Shown: in pieces, positions 40,701 to 50,000 of the stretch
Position numbering within the stretch: the stretch's first letter is position 1
How the letters are laid out: every line of letters begins with the position of its first letter
Origin: Balanoglossus misakiensis
Taxonomy: Eukaryota > Hemichordata
Reading direction: 5' to 3'
Assembly (NCBI GenBank): GCA_040954595.2
Contig: CM082577.2
Location: 5,828,001-5,892,000 of the forward strand
DNA: 64,000 nt
Notes under the pieces: generated by a model
Told to the model about the DNA's origin: nothing
Seen by the model: only the letters and a program-made list of their open reading frames with translations
Database searches by the model: none
Position numbers and translations under genes: made by a program

Positions 40701-40749
40701 AAAACGTTTCTCCAGGATCGGCTGGAATTTGTGGCACATCTACACTCAT
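22710..40749 (-). CDS. AXIN: Axin, scaffold of the beta-catenin destruction complex
   Basis: Cytoplasmic scaffold that joins APC, GSK3, CK1 and beta-catenin and limits Wnt signalling. Coding exons in order: 39797-40749, 33076-33231, 28804-28915, 27051-27194, 26051-26775, 25635-25796, 25171-25389, 24554-24712, 24166-24342, 22710-22845. They join in frame to 980 codons (vertebrate Axins are about 840-860). Domains: tankyrase-binding RPPVPGEE (about residues 25-32) and GYEPEGSAS (101-109); RGS/APC-binding domain (about 120-240); conserved [22 protein letters not shown]; GSK3-binding helix (about 416-439); beta-catenin-binding [15 protein letters not shown] (about 497-511); a His cluster (about 586-599); [10 protein letters not shown]; and a C-terminal DIX domain (about 898-976) with [12 protein letters not shown] and GKVEKID. 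Introns 1 and 2 are large (6.6 and 4.2 kb). Orthology to AXIN1 versus AXIN2 is not resolvable; it is probably the pre-duplication Axin. Confidence 0.98.
22846..24165 (-). other. Axin intron 9, no further feature
   Basis: This 1.3 kb intron lies between the two DIX-domain exons. Only chance open frames are visible. The DIX reading frame passes across it (…GNYQ / YVFKKAS…). Confidence 0.8.
24938..25130. repeat. Tandem duplication, 100-bp period, in Axin intron 7
   Basis: Two diverged copies lie at 24938-25027 and 25038-25130. Both contain TTGTTGTTGATCACA, GTAGC…CTAC, GTCTGTCACA and TCAAGATG in the same order. The core GTTGATCACA recurs exactly 100 bases apart (24961 and 25061). Confidence 0.75.
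27195..28803 (-). other. Axin intron 3
   Basis: This 1.6 kb intron lies between the exon with [11 protein letters not shown] and the GSK3-binding exon. It contains a 14-bp RFX X-box-like site (28682-28695) about 110 bp from the upstream exon. Otherwise I see only chance open frames. Confidence 0.8.
28682..28695 (+). promoter_or_regulatory. Candidate RFX X-box
   Basis: GTTACTATGGCAAC fits the ciliary X-box consensus GTHNYY-AT-RRNAAC at every position. It sits inside Axin intron 3. Function is not demonstrated. Confidence 0.35.
28916..33075 (-). other. Axin intron 2
   Basis: This 4.2 kb intron has many small chance open frames, the longest 181 codons at 29226-29771 on the plus strand, with no family signature. 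It contains short homopolymers and a CTCF-like AGCGCCCTGA motif (minus strand) near 31531. No internal gene is recognised. Confidence 0.7.
33232..39796 (-). other. Axin intron 1 (between first and second coding exons)
   Basis: This 6.6 kb intron separates the RGS exon from the exon encoding the [17 protein letters not shown] motif. It holds a GT microsatellite near 36387-36402, C21 at 38207-38227, G12 near 38845 and no recognisable gene. Large first introns of Axin genes are plausible places for enhancers, but no specific element is proven here. Confidence 0.7.
38207..38227. repeat. C21 homopolymer
   Basis: An uninterrupted run of 21 C residues lies in Axin intron 1. It is the longest G/C homopolymer in the window. 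Confidence 0.9.
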
Positions 40750-40934
40750 GCTACAAGTTATTGTCCAGTTACCTGAGCCGAGCGAGCCTAGTGTACTGCT
40801 GAGGTATTGAGGGAGTTTTCTGTTGAAGGGGCCGGCAATCCATATAAGTTTTCATGCAACTGCCGGCTAAGCAACATCAACCAGAATCAGCCTTTTATAT
40901 CCATTAGTTATCTTTGCCAAGAGGATTTTTTTTT
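40750..40934 (-). other. AXIN: Axin 5'UTR portion of the first coding exon
   Basis: Upstream of the Axin ATG the sequence is noncoding. It is preceded by a pyrimidine-rich acceptor in the minus direction (ttttttttctctttcag, AG at 40935-40936). This predicts that the first coding exon begins at 40934 and is spliced to an upstream noncoding exon. The ATG choice rests on the conserved N-terminal tankyrase-binding motif that follows. Confidence 0.5.
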
Positions 40935-42454
40935 CTGAAAGAGAAAAAAAACACAACAGAGTCCGTCAGTGTTTAAATCAGGACAATCGCCGATTCACTC
41001 AATACAGAACATCAAGCTCACAAAGCTATGTAAATCTACCGTGCAAATTGTCTCCTAAAATCTCGACATTCAAACATTACCCAAGCAATACTGGGCTTGC
41101 GATTGCCGCCAGAGATCATTAGCGATAAAACGTCTGGTAAGACACGGTTCCCGGGTAGCCCCGCTTCAAACAACGGTGGAAGGAAAATCCTAGCTCACAG
41201 CTGTGGCAGTTAAAACCGAAAAACGTTCCCAGGCAATCCTGACAAAAAAGTACCGCTGTCCGCCATTTTATGTAAATTTACCCGCACAGAGTTGAACCCT
41301 TAGCCCCATGTCGGTTGTGAACGCTACTATTAAAAATACAGTCATATAGAACAGGAATAAACAGCGACAGCGTGTTCGGGAGATTTTGCAGTTCCCAAGG
41401 GCTGTCTTTATAGTTTCAAAGAGCACGCGGCTAGCATGAAAATATTATCATCCATCAAACAACCCCCCTAAAGTTTGAACGTTGTACGAAATTAAAATAC
41501 AGGTTGCATACGAAATGGAGTCTCGGTTTTCGAAGCCAACCACGGCGTCTAATTGCAAAGATACGAATCTCGAAGAGGCCATGATACAAGTGAATTCAAA
41601 GTTAATCGCGACTAGGGCTTCACGAGGCACCAGCTAGCAACCCCGTTACGGAAACCGAATTGCGAGATTGCCCCTTCGATCACTTACCGTGGAGATCGGC
41701 TACATACAGTATAGTAGGGGCCCCTCCACTTCAGTTACGACCAACCACATAAAAGACACTACTTTCTGGCTCGCTCAGCTGATCACACTGCGATTTATAC
41801 ACACGCTGTGTTCTACCTAACTGAAGACGGCGGGCCAGATCGTCGGTTTTGAGGGACAGCTTACTCAAAGAAGAGGCCGAAATATCTGACTGAAGACAGT
41901 GGACGCTCGCATGTTGATACCAAGTTTCCCTTACGACCCTCAAAATCACACTCCGGTGTGATACAAACTCACAAGCAATGTACCTGAATTTTACGACCGA
42001 CTAATAAAAATACCGCTTTTACTGGCTTTCACTTGGGTCGGTACTGATTAAAACCGCCAACCTTGCGCCCAGGCGGGCCTTAATGCTCGAGATCATTCGA
42101 AATCTTTGTGAAGCAGGCAACGAGTTGGAAATATAACCACACTGAAGGATTGTGTACATGTGTATGTATGAGTGTTTGAGTGGTCACTTTGATTGAACAC
42201 TGCTCACCCGTATTTGGGTCGCTTGAAATAATGAAAAACAACGGTTATATGGCCAGAGAGACTGTATTTATCCACGTAGGACTGAAACGCTTCGAACGTT
42301 ATCGCTAAAAATGGCAAACGCTGGCTGTAACGCCGACCTGACATTCAAAGCCGACCACACGGCGAAATTCAATTCAACGAACCAACCGGTCAATCGCTGA
42401 AGCGAGCTGTGTGTTCATAACCAACGGAGCAGATACATAATCAATTGAACTTAC
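40935..42454 (-). other. Probable 5'UTR intron of Axin
   Basis: This 1.5 kb stretch lies between the inferred noncoding first exon and the coding exon. It contains TCF/LEF-like cores at 42187 (CTTTGAT) and 42344 (TTCAAAG), and an additional donor-like site at 41682-41687. Confidence 0.4.
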
Positions 42455-42995
42455 CTCGAATTTCTCAATCGACTGACCTCTCCGCCGCCAAAACTAACCC
42501 CCGATTTCACTCATCGTCTTTCTACCGGACACATACTTCGGTTGCGGGGAGCGGGAGAACCATAACTCGGTAGACGCGGCAGTGTGAGTCCGGTGGCTTT
42601 CTTTCCACTTTCAGCTGAAACCGACACACAAATTTGAAAATGTGAGGAAGTTTGTATGTTGCAAACTATAACATCAAAGCACATGCCCGCCGCCCCGAAA
42701 CAACTCCCAGAGGATCATGACGTCAACATTGAAAACAAGCCGCACCAATCACAATACGAGATCATATAACACAGAGTGTTCATACTGTGACACACTGGGA
42801 CATCGCTAATGTATGTTTTGGGGGTGGGAAGCATAGGCCGGATAGGGTTTTCTGACTTGGGCGACAGCATTTGACCCGTTTTCTGTCTCAAGTTACCTCC
42901 AATCTATACATTTATTTGATGCTTTGGTTAAAATTCATGAACATTACAATTCAAAAGCGTTTTTACACGATTCCGGTCCCTCTGTACTATCAAAG
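42187..42995. promoter_or_regulatory. Cluster of TCF/LEF-like motifs at the Axin 5' end
   Basis: CTTTGAT (42187-42193), TTCAAAG (42344-42350), ATCAAAG (42673-42679) and ATCAAAG (42989-42995) bracket the inferred Axin start. At this base composition a CTTTGAT core is expected about once per 5 kb on both strands. Vertebrate AXIN2 is a direct Wnt/TCF target, so feedback control is plausible but unproven. Confidence 0.4.
42455..42615 (-). other. AXIN: Probable noncoding first exon of Axin (5'UTR)
   Basis: A GC-rich block on the minus strand ends in a strong donor (ttcgag|gtaagttc, GT at 42453-42454). It would splice over about 1.5 kb to the acceptor at 40935-40936. It contains short upstream ORFs, for example ATGGTTCTCCCG…TAG and ATGAGTGAAATC…TAG. 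The 5' boundary is a guess. A second donor (CACG|GTAAGTGATC, GT at 41686-41687) suggests an alternative first exon. Confidence 0.4.
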
Positions 42996-43517
42996 AAGAA
43001 AAGAAAAGTTGCAAACGGTTGAAATAACACTGTATTTTTATATTTAAATTGTAAAATACCTGCAAATACTACAAATATCGAGTGTTTTCACTGTGTCTAA
43101 TCCTGTAGACTTGTAATATCAGGATACGAAAAATTTGCCTGCCTGAAAAGTGTGTGTGTACACTTCGTGAGTCGACTGCAGGAAATGCTGTGACCCCTAT
43201 TTAAGTTCAAAAGTTCAATGGTCCACATAATCAACACCATTGATAAGTTAGGAGAATTCGAAGTCTTACAGAGTGCGCACCGCATTTATCAAACTGTACA
43301 TGCGAAGAACCGGAGTCGTGTCGCAATTTACGGGCACTGTTTGACTTCCTATCGCTAATTTTCGATAGATACTGCGATGTTCTTTAGACGATCCGACCTA
43401 GCAGGGCCGAGAAAGTCTTGTTTACAGGGGCGACATATTCTTTTTTACGCTCCAGTCGTATAAATTACACCGTGGTCATAAAAGCGAGCGCTCACTGTTT
43501 CGCATGTTTTCCGAAAG

Positions 43518-43697
43518 CTAAATTTTCCGCTTGAGGAGAGCTGTTGAAAAGCGCGATATGACTGCTAACAGTCTCCGTGCTGCCTCAGCACTGACTTCGA
43601 AGAGGGCCAGATCTGGGCCATGGGCAGACCCCAGTGCGGCGATCAACTTCTGCTTGTGACCGGGGTCAAGCGGCGGTCTTTTCTGTGCCGGTGACAT
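43518..43697 (-). CDS. Hypothetical 59-aa small ORF, unrecognised
   Basis: A complete minus-strand frame begins MSPAQKRPPLDPGHKQKLIA and ends LLKRKI. It has an in-frame stop upstream and GC-rich, Ala/Leu-rich codons unlike the AT-rich surroundings. The middle (ALGSAHGPDLALFEVSAEAA) could form amphipathic helices. It has no signal peptide or membrane segment and no family I recognise. No splice donor is seen at its end. It lies about 1 kb upstream of the inferred Axin start on the same strand. It may be a short independent gene, a remnant exon, or chance. Confidence 0.25.
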   Translation of the reverse strand: MSPAQKRPPLDPGHKQKLIAALGSAHGPDLALFEVSAEAARRLLAVISRFSTALLKRKI

Positions 43698-44704
43698 GTT
43701 TATTCATAAGTTTGGATAAATGACCATCGGATAAAACCGTCTGATGTTGCCGCGCACACAAATTTCTATTTCCCCGAGTATTAGAGGGTTAGTGCGACGG
43801 GTTTTATGTAGCTAACTCCCACTGATATCCTACTATGCTAGATTTTACGAGCTCTTTCTCTTCACAAACTAAAAGGAACTTCCTTCCCGCGGCCCCATAG
43901 TGCTTTTCGCTCAAACGTTGTTTTTTTCTTAGTCATTTTGCGTTACGGCATAACCAGTAAAAGAAATTGGACATTAATCCTAGATTTTTATCATCTTAAC
44001 AAAAACACTGGGCCCGTTTAACAGCAGCGAAATATTGGCAGGCTTGGAAAATATATAAATATTCCAAACAAGGCCATTCGAATTGTATTAATGACTTGAG
44101 CTAAAGAAAGGCGAAAACAATAAAAGGGAGTGCGTTGGAAATTTATAGGTCCATTGGCCATCTCTTCAGACTTTTGCGCTATGCCCATTTACGCGTGCCT
44201 TTGGAACTTGGGAGCAACGTGTAAATTGTATTCGCGTCGGATTCTGATCCCTCTCTCAACTTTTCATAAAAAAATGCCAGAATTTTCCCGCGAAAAATGA
44301 CAATGTACATTCAAATCGGCTCCTGTTTATTTATTTTTTACACTTTTGAAATTGGCAACGTTCACTTTTAAGTATCTTCTGAAGTATAGGGGTGTATTCG
44401 TTACCTTCAACCTATACAACTATTTGAGTCGCCCGACTGTACAAACCCGCTAATGGTATTGTTTTCAACGTGTGGTTGTTTTCATTGGGAAAGATGGGCT
44501 AGCGTCGGTAGGGACTGTTTGAGAAAAGTCAAAAACATCTGTTGAAGTTACTAGAATGCCTGGCCGGAGAGTATTTTCTCTCTCTCTCTCTCCAAATCTC
44601 AGCGAAATCCTTGGATCGTGGTAGTATTCAAACATCGTGTGGTAGTGATGGCTCCGAAGTAGCCGAGGAATGCACAGGCTCGCTCTTCTGATTGCTGTAA
44701 TTTG

Positions 44705-44752
44705 ATTGGTCGTTGCCCGCGTAATGTAATATGATAGGTGACATATATAAAG
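44705..44752 (+). promoter_or_regulatory. Orphan TATA/CCAAT-type promoter
   Basis: An inverted CCAAT box (ATTGG, 44705-44709) lies 35 bases before TATATAAAG (44744-44752). This is classic spacing for a strong RNA polymerase II promoter that would start near 44,775 on the plus strand. No conserved coding exon follows, so the product could be a noncoding RNA or the match could be chance. Confidence 0.3.
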
Positions 44753-46797
44753 ACAGACGGTAGCGCGGCTTCCTTTGAACTTTGTCGAGTGGGACCGCCT
44801 TCTTTTGATCTCGTGTGATGCAGGCTGCCGGGAGAATATGAAATATCACTAATTTGGTGCGATTCGCACTGGCTGAGCGCTAGGTGTATAGACCACGCGA
44901 CGGTACAATGGGAGGCGGGTCGCCGCCTTTGTTCGCCTCGGCCGAAACGCAGAAGCGATGAATTATGGACAGGAAAAATATAACGAGAGTTATTTTCCAT
45001 TATCAGGGAAGCCGTCCGCGGTAATCTCCATCAATAATCCAGCGTAAACTGTGACCGAGTGTATTGTTTCCTGTTCGTGCCCTTGTCATTCCCGTTTCCG
45101 CGGCTACGATTATTCGCGAATCGTTCGATCATTTTTGTTAATTATCACGGTACCTACATTCTGTGGTGCCATTTGCGACCGAGTAATCCCGAAAATTCGC
45201 CTTCCGATGCGACATATATATATTTTAAACGACATGAGGGCTCGAATGATGTTGGATAAATACATCGTTTTACGGGGAGCGAATCCTCCCCGCCAGTGCA
45301 CAAAATGTGTACGGGCATATTAACACTTTGGGGTGGTTGTTTATTTATTTATTTGTTTTCGATGTAGGTGGAACAGATTTATATTTAAATCTGCACCCGG
45401 TAGTGTCAAGGTACACTGTTATTTTCGCAAACGTCAGGCGAATTAACGTTGAATAGAGTCACATGTTTGTGTTTGGGTTGGTATCATTGTATTTGTATTG
45501 TGTGTTGTTGCATTCTCTAATGGCAAAGCTGGTTTATATCCGGGTCCTGGAAATCAACTTCACTATCTGAACGAAATAGGGCACAGGTACCCAAGAGATT
45601 ATGTTTTGCAAAAAAAAAATATATTTCCCCCGTTTTTCACGTCCCCTGTTGGATTTGCCGCCGACCGCAAGCTTACCAGCGCGTTTCATCATCCCCGGTA
45701 GATAACTAGATGGACTCTATCTGCTGTCTATGAATGCAATTCAACATCACTATCATAACATTCACCGCCCAATTTGCTCATCACAATCGAAAGTGGAACA
45801 AAAGTAATTAAATGCAGCGCTCTTGGCTCGAACCGCCAGGGCAACGTGCAGCTAGCCCTTCCGAGGCCCAATTGTCACCTTGGTGTCGCCATGGTTATTG
45901 ATGGCCAATTACCACAATGTGTTTGTGACTGAAACAAAGGGCGCCGACCGCTCGTATGGTGTCAACGGACATGGCTTCCCTGAACTTGCTACATTGTGAC
46001 AATTTGAAAACGGCCTCGCGCCCCTTATCTGATAATGGGGGGAGGGGGGACTGCGATTCGGTGACATGCTATATTGGGTGAGGGGCTTTTTAGTAGCGCG
46101 CAGGGTGTAGTTTAGACACAGTACCTCAGATCTATCACATGTCGCATAGTCCATAGAGGAGATTAAAAAAAATTGCGTTTTTCCTACCCGTTATTTTGTA
46201 CAAAACTGGAATCAACAACCACATGACTGGAGGAAACAGGTACAAACAAAAATATTGCAACGTTGTCAACAACAAAAATCGTGTCATTACAATTTAACTT
46301 TAGTCGAACATAAACATCAACGCAAAAACAAGTATTTTTTTATGTAAAGGTGACTTGTTAGTTCGCTGTCGTTCGATTTTATCATTTCCCATTACAACGG
46401 TTCCGTCAATTACGCTCTGTATTTTATGCGTGTTTTGATATTAACCTTCTCAGCAGCATACGGCCAAGCCCCCGAATTCGTCTGAACTGATGAGCAGGTA
46501 CAATGTTTATATCTGTTAGTGTTTTTTTGTCCTCTGCACTCGGCTTCACGTGCGCTGCTCGGCCAAGACTACTTACCGCCGAAGCCAGCCAATCAATAAA
46601 ACGGTCGATAGGAATTCGATGAACTCCGAGGTAAAATTAGTGTCACTGTGATATGTTTTATGGCTACGTGAAGTACATAGTAATGGCACTTTGTGGCCAA
46701 TGTCATGTTTTCTTTATAAAGCGCCAATGACGCTTTATGGATTACCTGTAACTGCTGGGGGTGATGATGATGAGGAGGGGAGGTTGCTGTTGGTAAT

Positions 46798-47013
46798 GAG
46801 GAGGAGGAAGAGGGTGATCTTGATGGGGAGGGTGTGTTGATGAGGAGGAGGATGAGGGTTGTTGTTGGTGATGAGGAGGAAGAGGATGATCTTGATGGGG
46901 AGGGTGTGTTGATGATGAGGAGGATGAGGGTTGTTGTTGGTGATGAGGAGGAAGAGGATGATCTTGATGGGGAGGAAGGGGAGGGTGTGTTGTTGTTATT
47001 GATGATGATGGGG
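46798..47013. repeat. 72-bp-period minisatellite (GAT/GAG-rich)
   Basis: About three tandem units of 72 bp start near 46798, 46870 and 46942. Each contains GATGAGGAGGAAGAGGATGA, TCTTGATGGGGAGG and, except the last, GGATGAGGGTTGTTGTTGGT. The strand asymmetry is purine-rich. Open frames across it encode low-complexity Asp/Glu or Ser/Pro and are repeat artefacts. Confidence 0.85.
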
Positions 47014-50000
47014 AGGAGGAGGGAATTGTTGATTAGGAGGAGGGTGCGGTGGTGAAGAGGAGGGGGAATCTGCTGCGATGATGACGATGTTGGTTGTTCG
47101 TTCCGTGTAATTCCGTACATTCTGACTTGTTTGCGCGCATCGGCGGCGACACGCCGAGCGAACGTTTAAAATATATGGGCTGCGAAGTAAAACACACAAC
47201 CCAGGCCCATCCATCTCAGCCACCTAAATCTTGATCACCTGAAACGAGCTGAAAAGGAACCCAGGCGGTATCAGTCCCAGAAAGACGAGAGAAGTGGCGA
47301 CCCCCGGAATGGAAGTGATGGGCGATGCCGGTGAATTCGGCTCTTAATATGCGTCAAAAGAATAAGATCGCCTTAATCTAGTCGGGGCGGTGTCTTTTCA
47401 TACATTGTATAGCCTCTGCGCTCCAAAGTCCGACAAAGTTAGGAGATTACTGTAAGAGCCTGGCCGCCCGAGGCGCCAACAAAATGAAAGAAAAGTACGG
47501 GGTACCAAGAAAGTGTTAAATTAACCATGTCGTCATCAAATATTCATGCTGTGTGTGAGGGATTAATTTCTCATAGTTAATGCGACTTAATAGTGAGGAC
47601 TTCGGGGATCGGAAGATTAAATGACTGTTTTTTTTTTCCTTTTAAAAAATTCATATTCAGATCGCATATTAATTACTTATCGATTTTTCAGAATTGATGT
47701 TAATTAATACCACTTTTAATGAAAGTTTAAGCCATTTTTATGTGTATGTATAATTCTGTGTGATGTTTGACAATGGTCGGCGACTTCTTGGACTTTTTTC
47801 CATCGAAAGACAGAGTACCTGATTTTAACCATGTGTAATGGGAAAACATTTGAAATCTGTAGCTTGTTCTCACGCGATGCCCAATACTGTTAGGGGGCGC
47901 TCTTCTTCGTGTTCAAAGAATCATATCGAAGAGGAAAACAAGGTGCTTTTTATGTGTTCTGGTTCGGTGCGGCAACATCGAAGCCCTAACAAATTAGCGC
48001 CGGACAACCTCGCTCGACCCCACGAACCTCCGAGACATTCAAACGTCGACACGAATTCTCCATAAAATTTTAATAAGGGTAAAGAAAACCAGAGTTAAAG
48101 TAATTCGGCTAAAGCCGACTTTTACCCCGCCCAAGGCTTGAAAGCCGGCTCGGGTTTCATCTGCGATTTTGCCTTTATAGACGGGAGCAATAATGTTGGG
48201 ATCTATCGCCAAGAAACGACAGCGGCTCAAATGCGTACACAGCTTCCATGCTGAGTCGAATCAAAGCGGAGCAGCACGTTTTCTGTAATTTACAAAGAAA
48301 CCGCACATTATCGTGGCGATTCAGACAAATATCATAAAACGTGCGGTCAGTGTGTTACACCTGCCGAAATCACTAACGACAGAGATATTGAATAACAAGG
48401 CGACGTGATACCTCGCTGGCTTAATATACATTTTCCATTATGCCTTTTATACTTAATAAATTCGATGCTCTCAAAGCGACGATATGTTGATTTTTTGAAG
48501 AACGACTTATCGGCCAGCAACGGGGATATAGTGAGGTATGCGCGATCGTCCATCGAGCGCGCGCATGCATACCGCGCGCGCGGTGATCTCAGCTTTGAAG
48601 TCTCTCTTGCACGCACAAGGAGTCATATCGGATTTTTACCTCGGATATTTATCTTTACCAGTCAACCCCCTCCCCCAATTGACTTATTCAATTTGTTCAA
48701 GAAGTCTTTTTCTTGTACCGAGAGACAAGGCACGAGTTGCCCATTCATTTGTAGTCAAGGCCGCACGGTGTTGTCAGAAGACGCACGTAGAGCGCACTGA
48801 CCGAGTCAGAGCTGACCTCGACCGGCCGGCCACTGTCGCGGCGACACCGCCGACAGTTTCAAGATTTACTGCTGAATATTCAGGGTGTCCGAACGAGAAT
48901 GAATGGGGCGGGGGACGCGTGACAGACCGAGAAATCACATTTCAGTCGGTGGCCACGATTGCACATAGAACAAAACAATACAAAAAAAGCCAAAACAATT
49001 ATGGTTGTCGCGCGCATTAAAGAACAAAGGAGCCGCGCAAGCTGGTTTTAGGGACAAACGGGGGGGGGGGGTCGTTCAGTTAAGGATCGACCACTAGATA
49101 TTGAGGGGGGGGGGTAACCAGATCACGACGTTCCCCAAAGACTCTGTTCTTGTTTGTTTGAGGACCATGCAATCCTTCAGAATTCCACAACTAAGCCTAT
49201 TTGGCCACATTTCTTCTTCTTATTCTGAACATGGAGAGAAGAAATAAAGTCCAGATCGAAACTTCGAGTTTACTGTTTGTCCAGGAAATCCCCGTTTTCA
49301 ATGTCCAATATTGGGTACCAGGCTGATTGGGTACAGTTATCTCCAGATAAAGCTTGCATTTCAACAATCTCGAAAAGCGACATTCATCCTTATTCAGTTC
49401 CAATATTTGTTTTTTTTCTCTCTCTCCTATTTTGTCGGGAGATGCACTGTTTTATGGACCCGTCTTCCGGTCCACTTGGATTTCCCTTTGCCTTGTCGCC
49501 ACTACACCGTTGGCTAACCGTCCGTCGCGTCGCCGTGCTCGGATTTCAAGATTCCTGTGCGGCAATGATCGGGAACATGGCGTGCCAGGAATCTGTAAAG
49601 GTTAATGGAAATAACCTTTGTGAAATATGGAAGTGCGTATTCAATGTCAGCGAAGGTCGAGCGAAGCGCAGTGACAATTTTAATCGGATAGTAATGACGT
49701 TTTTTATTTGCAATGGCAAACCGCGATGATGACAGTATAGACACTACATAGTACATTACACTACATGACAGTACGTTACAGTATTATTGCAACGCAACCG
49801 TTAGATTTTTAAATGTATTGTTTGAATTTCCGTGTATATTTCCCTGAGTTTATGAGAAACCAGCTTGAATGTATTCCATCAACCTTTCTCCAGGGTCTAT
49901 GATCAATCCAACGGAGTTTTGAACAATATATATATGATGATTACTTTCGATCACATCGCGTTGCGGCCAAACAAATAATTCCGGCGAGACCGCTGAACCG

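Noticed and set aside
44599-45000. 133-codon minus-strand frame
   Set aside because: No recognisable domain or splice partner, and it runs opposite to the TATA/CCAAT promoter-like motif in the same place.
46593-47120. 175-codon minus-strand frame rich in Ser/Pro/Thr
   Set aside because: It is created by the 72-bp GAT/GAG minisatellite, whose period is a multiple of three. Not a credible protein.
48405-49020. Two overlapping plus-strand frames of 131 and 160 codons
   Set aside because: They overlap in different frames with no conserved features. They arise in a CpG-rich patch with few stops.
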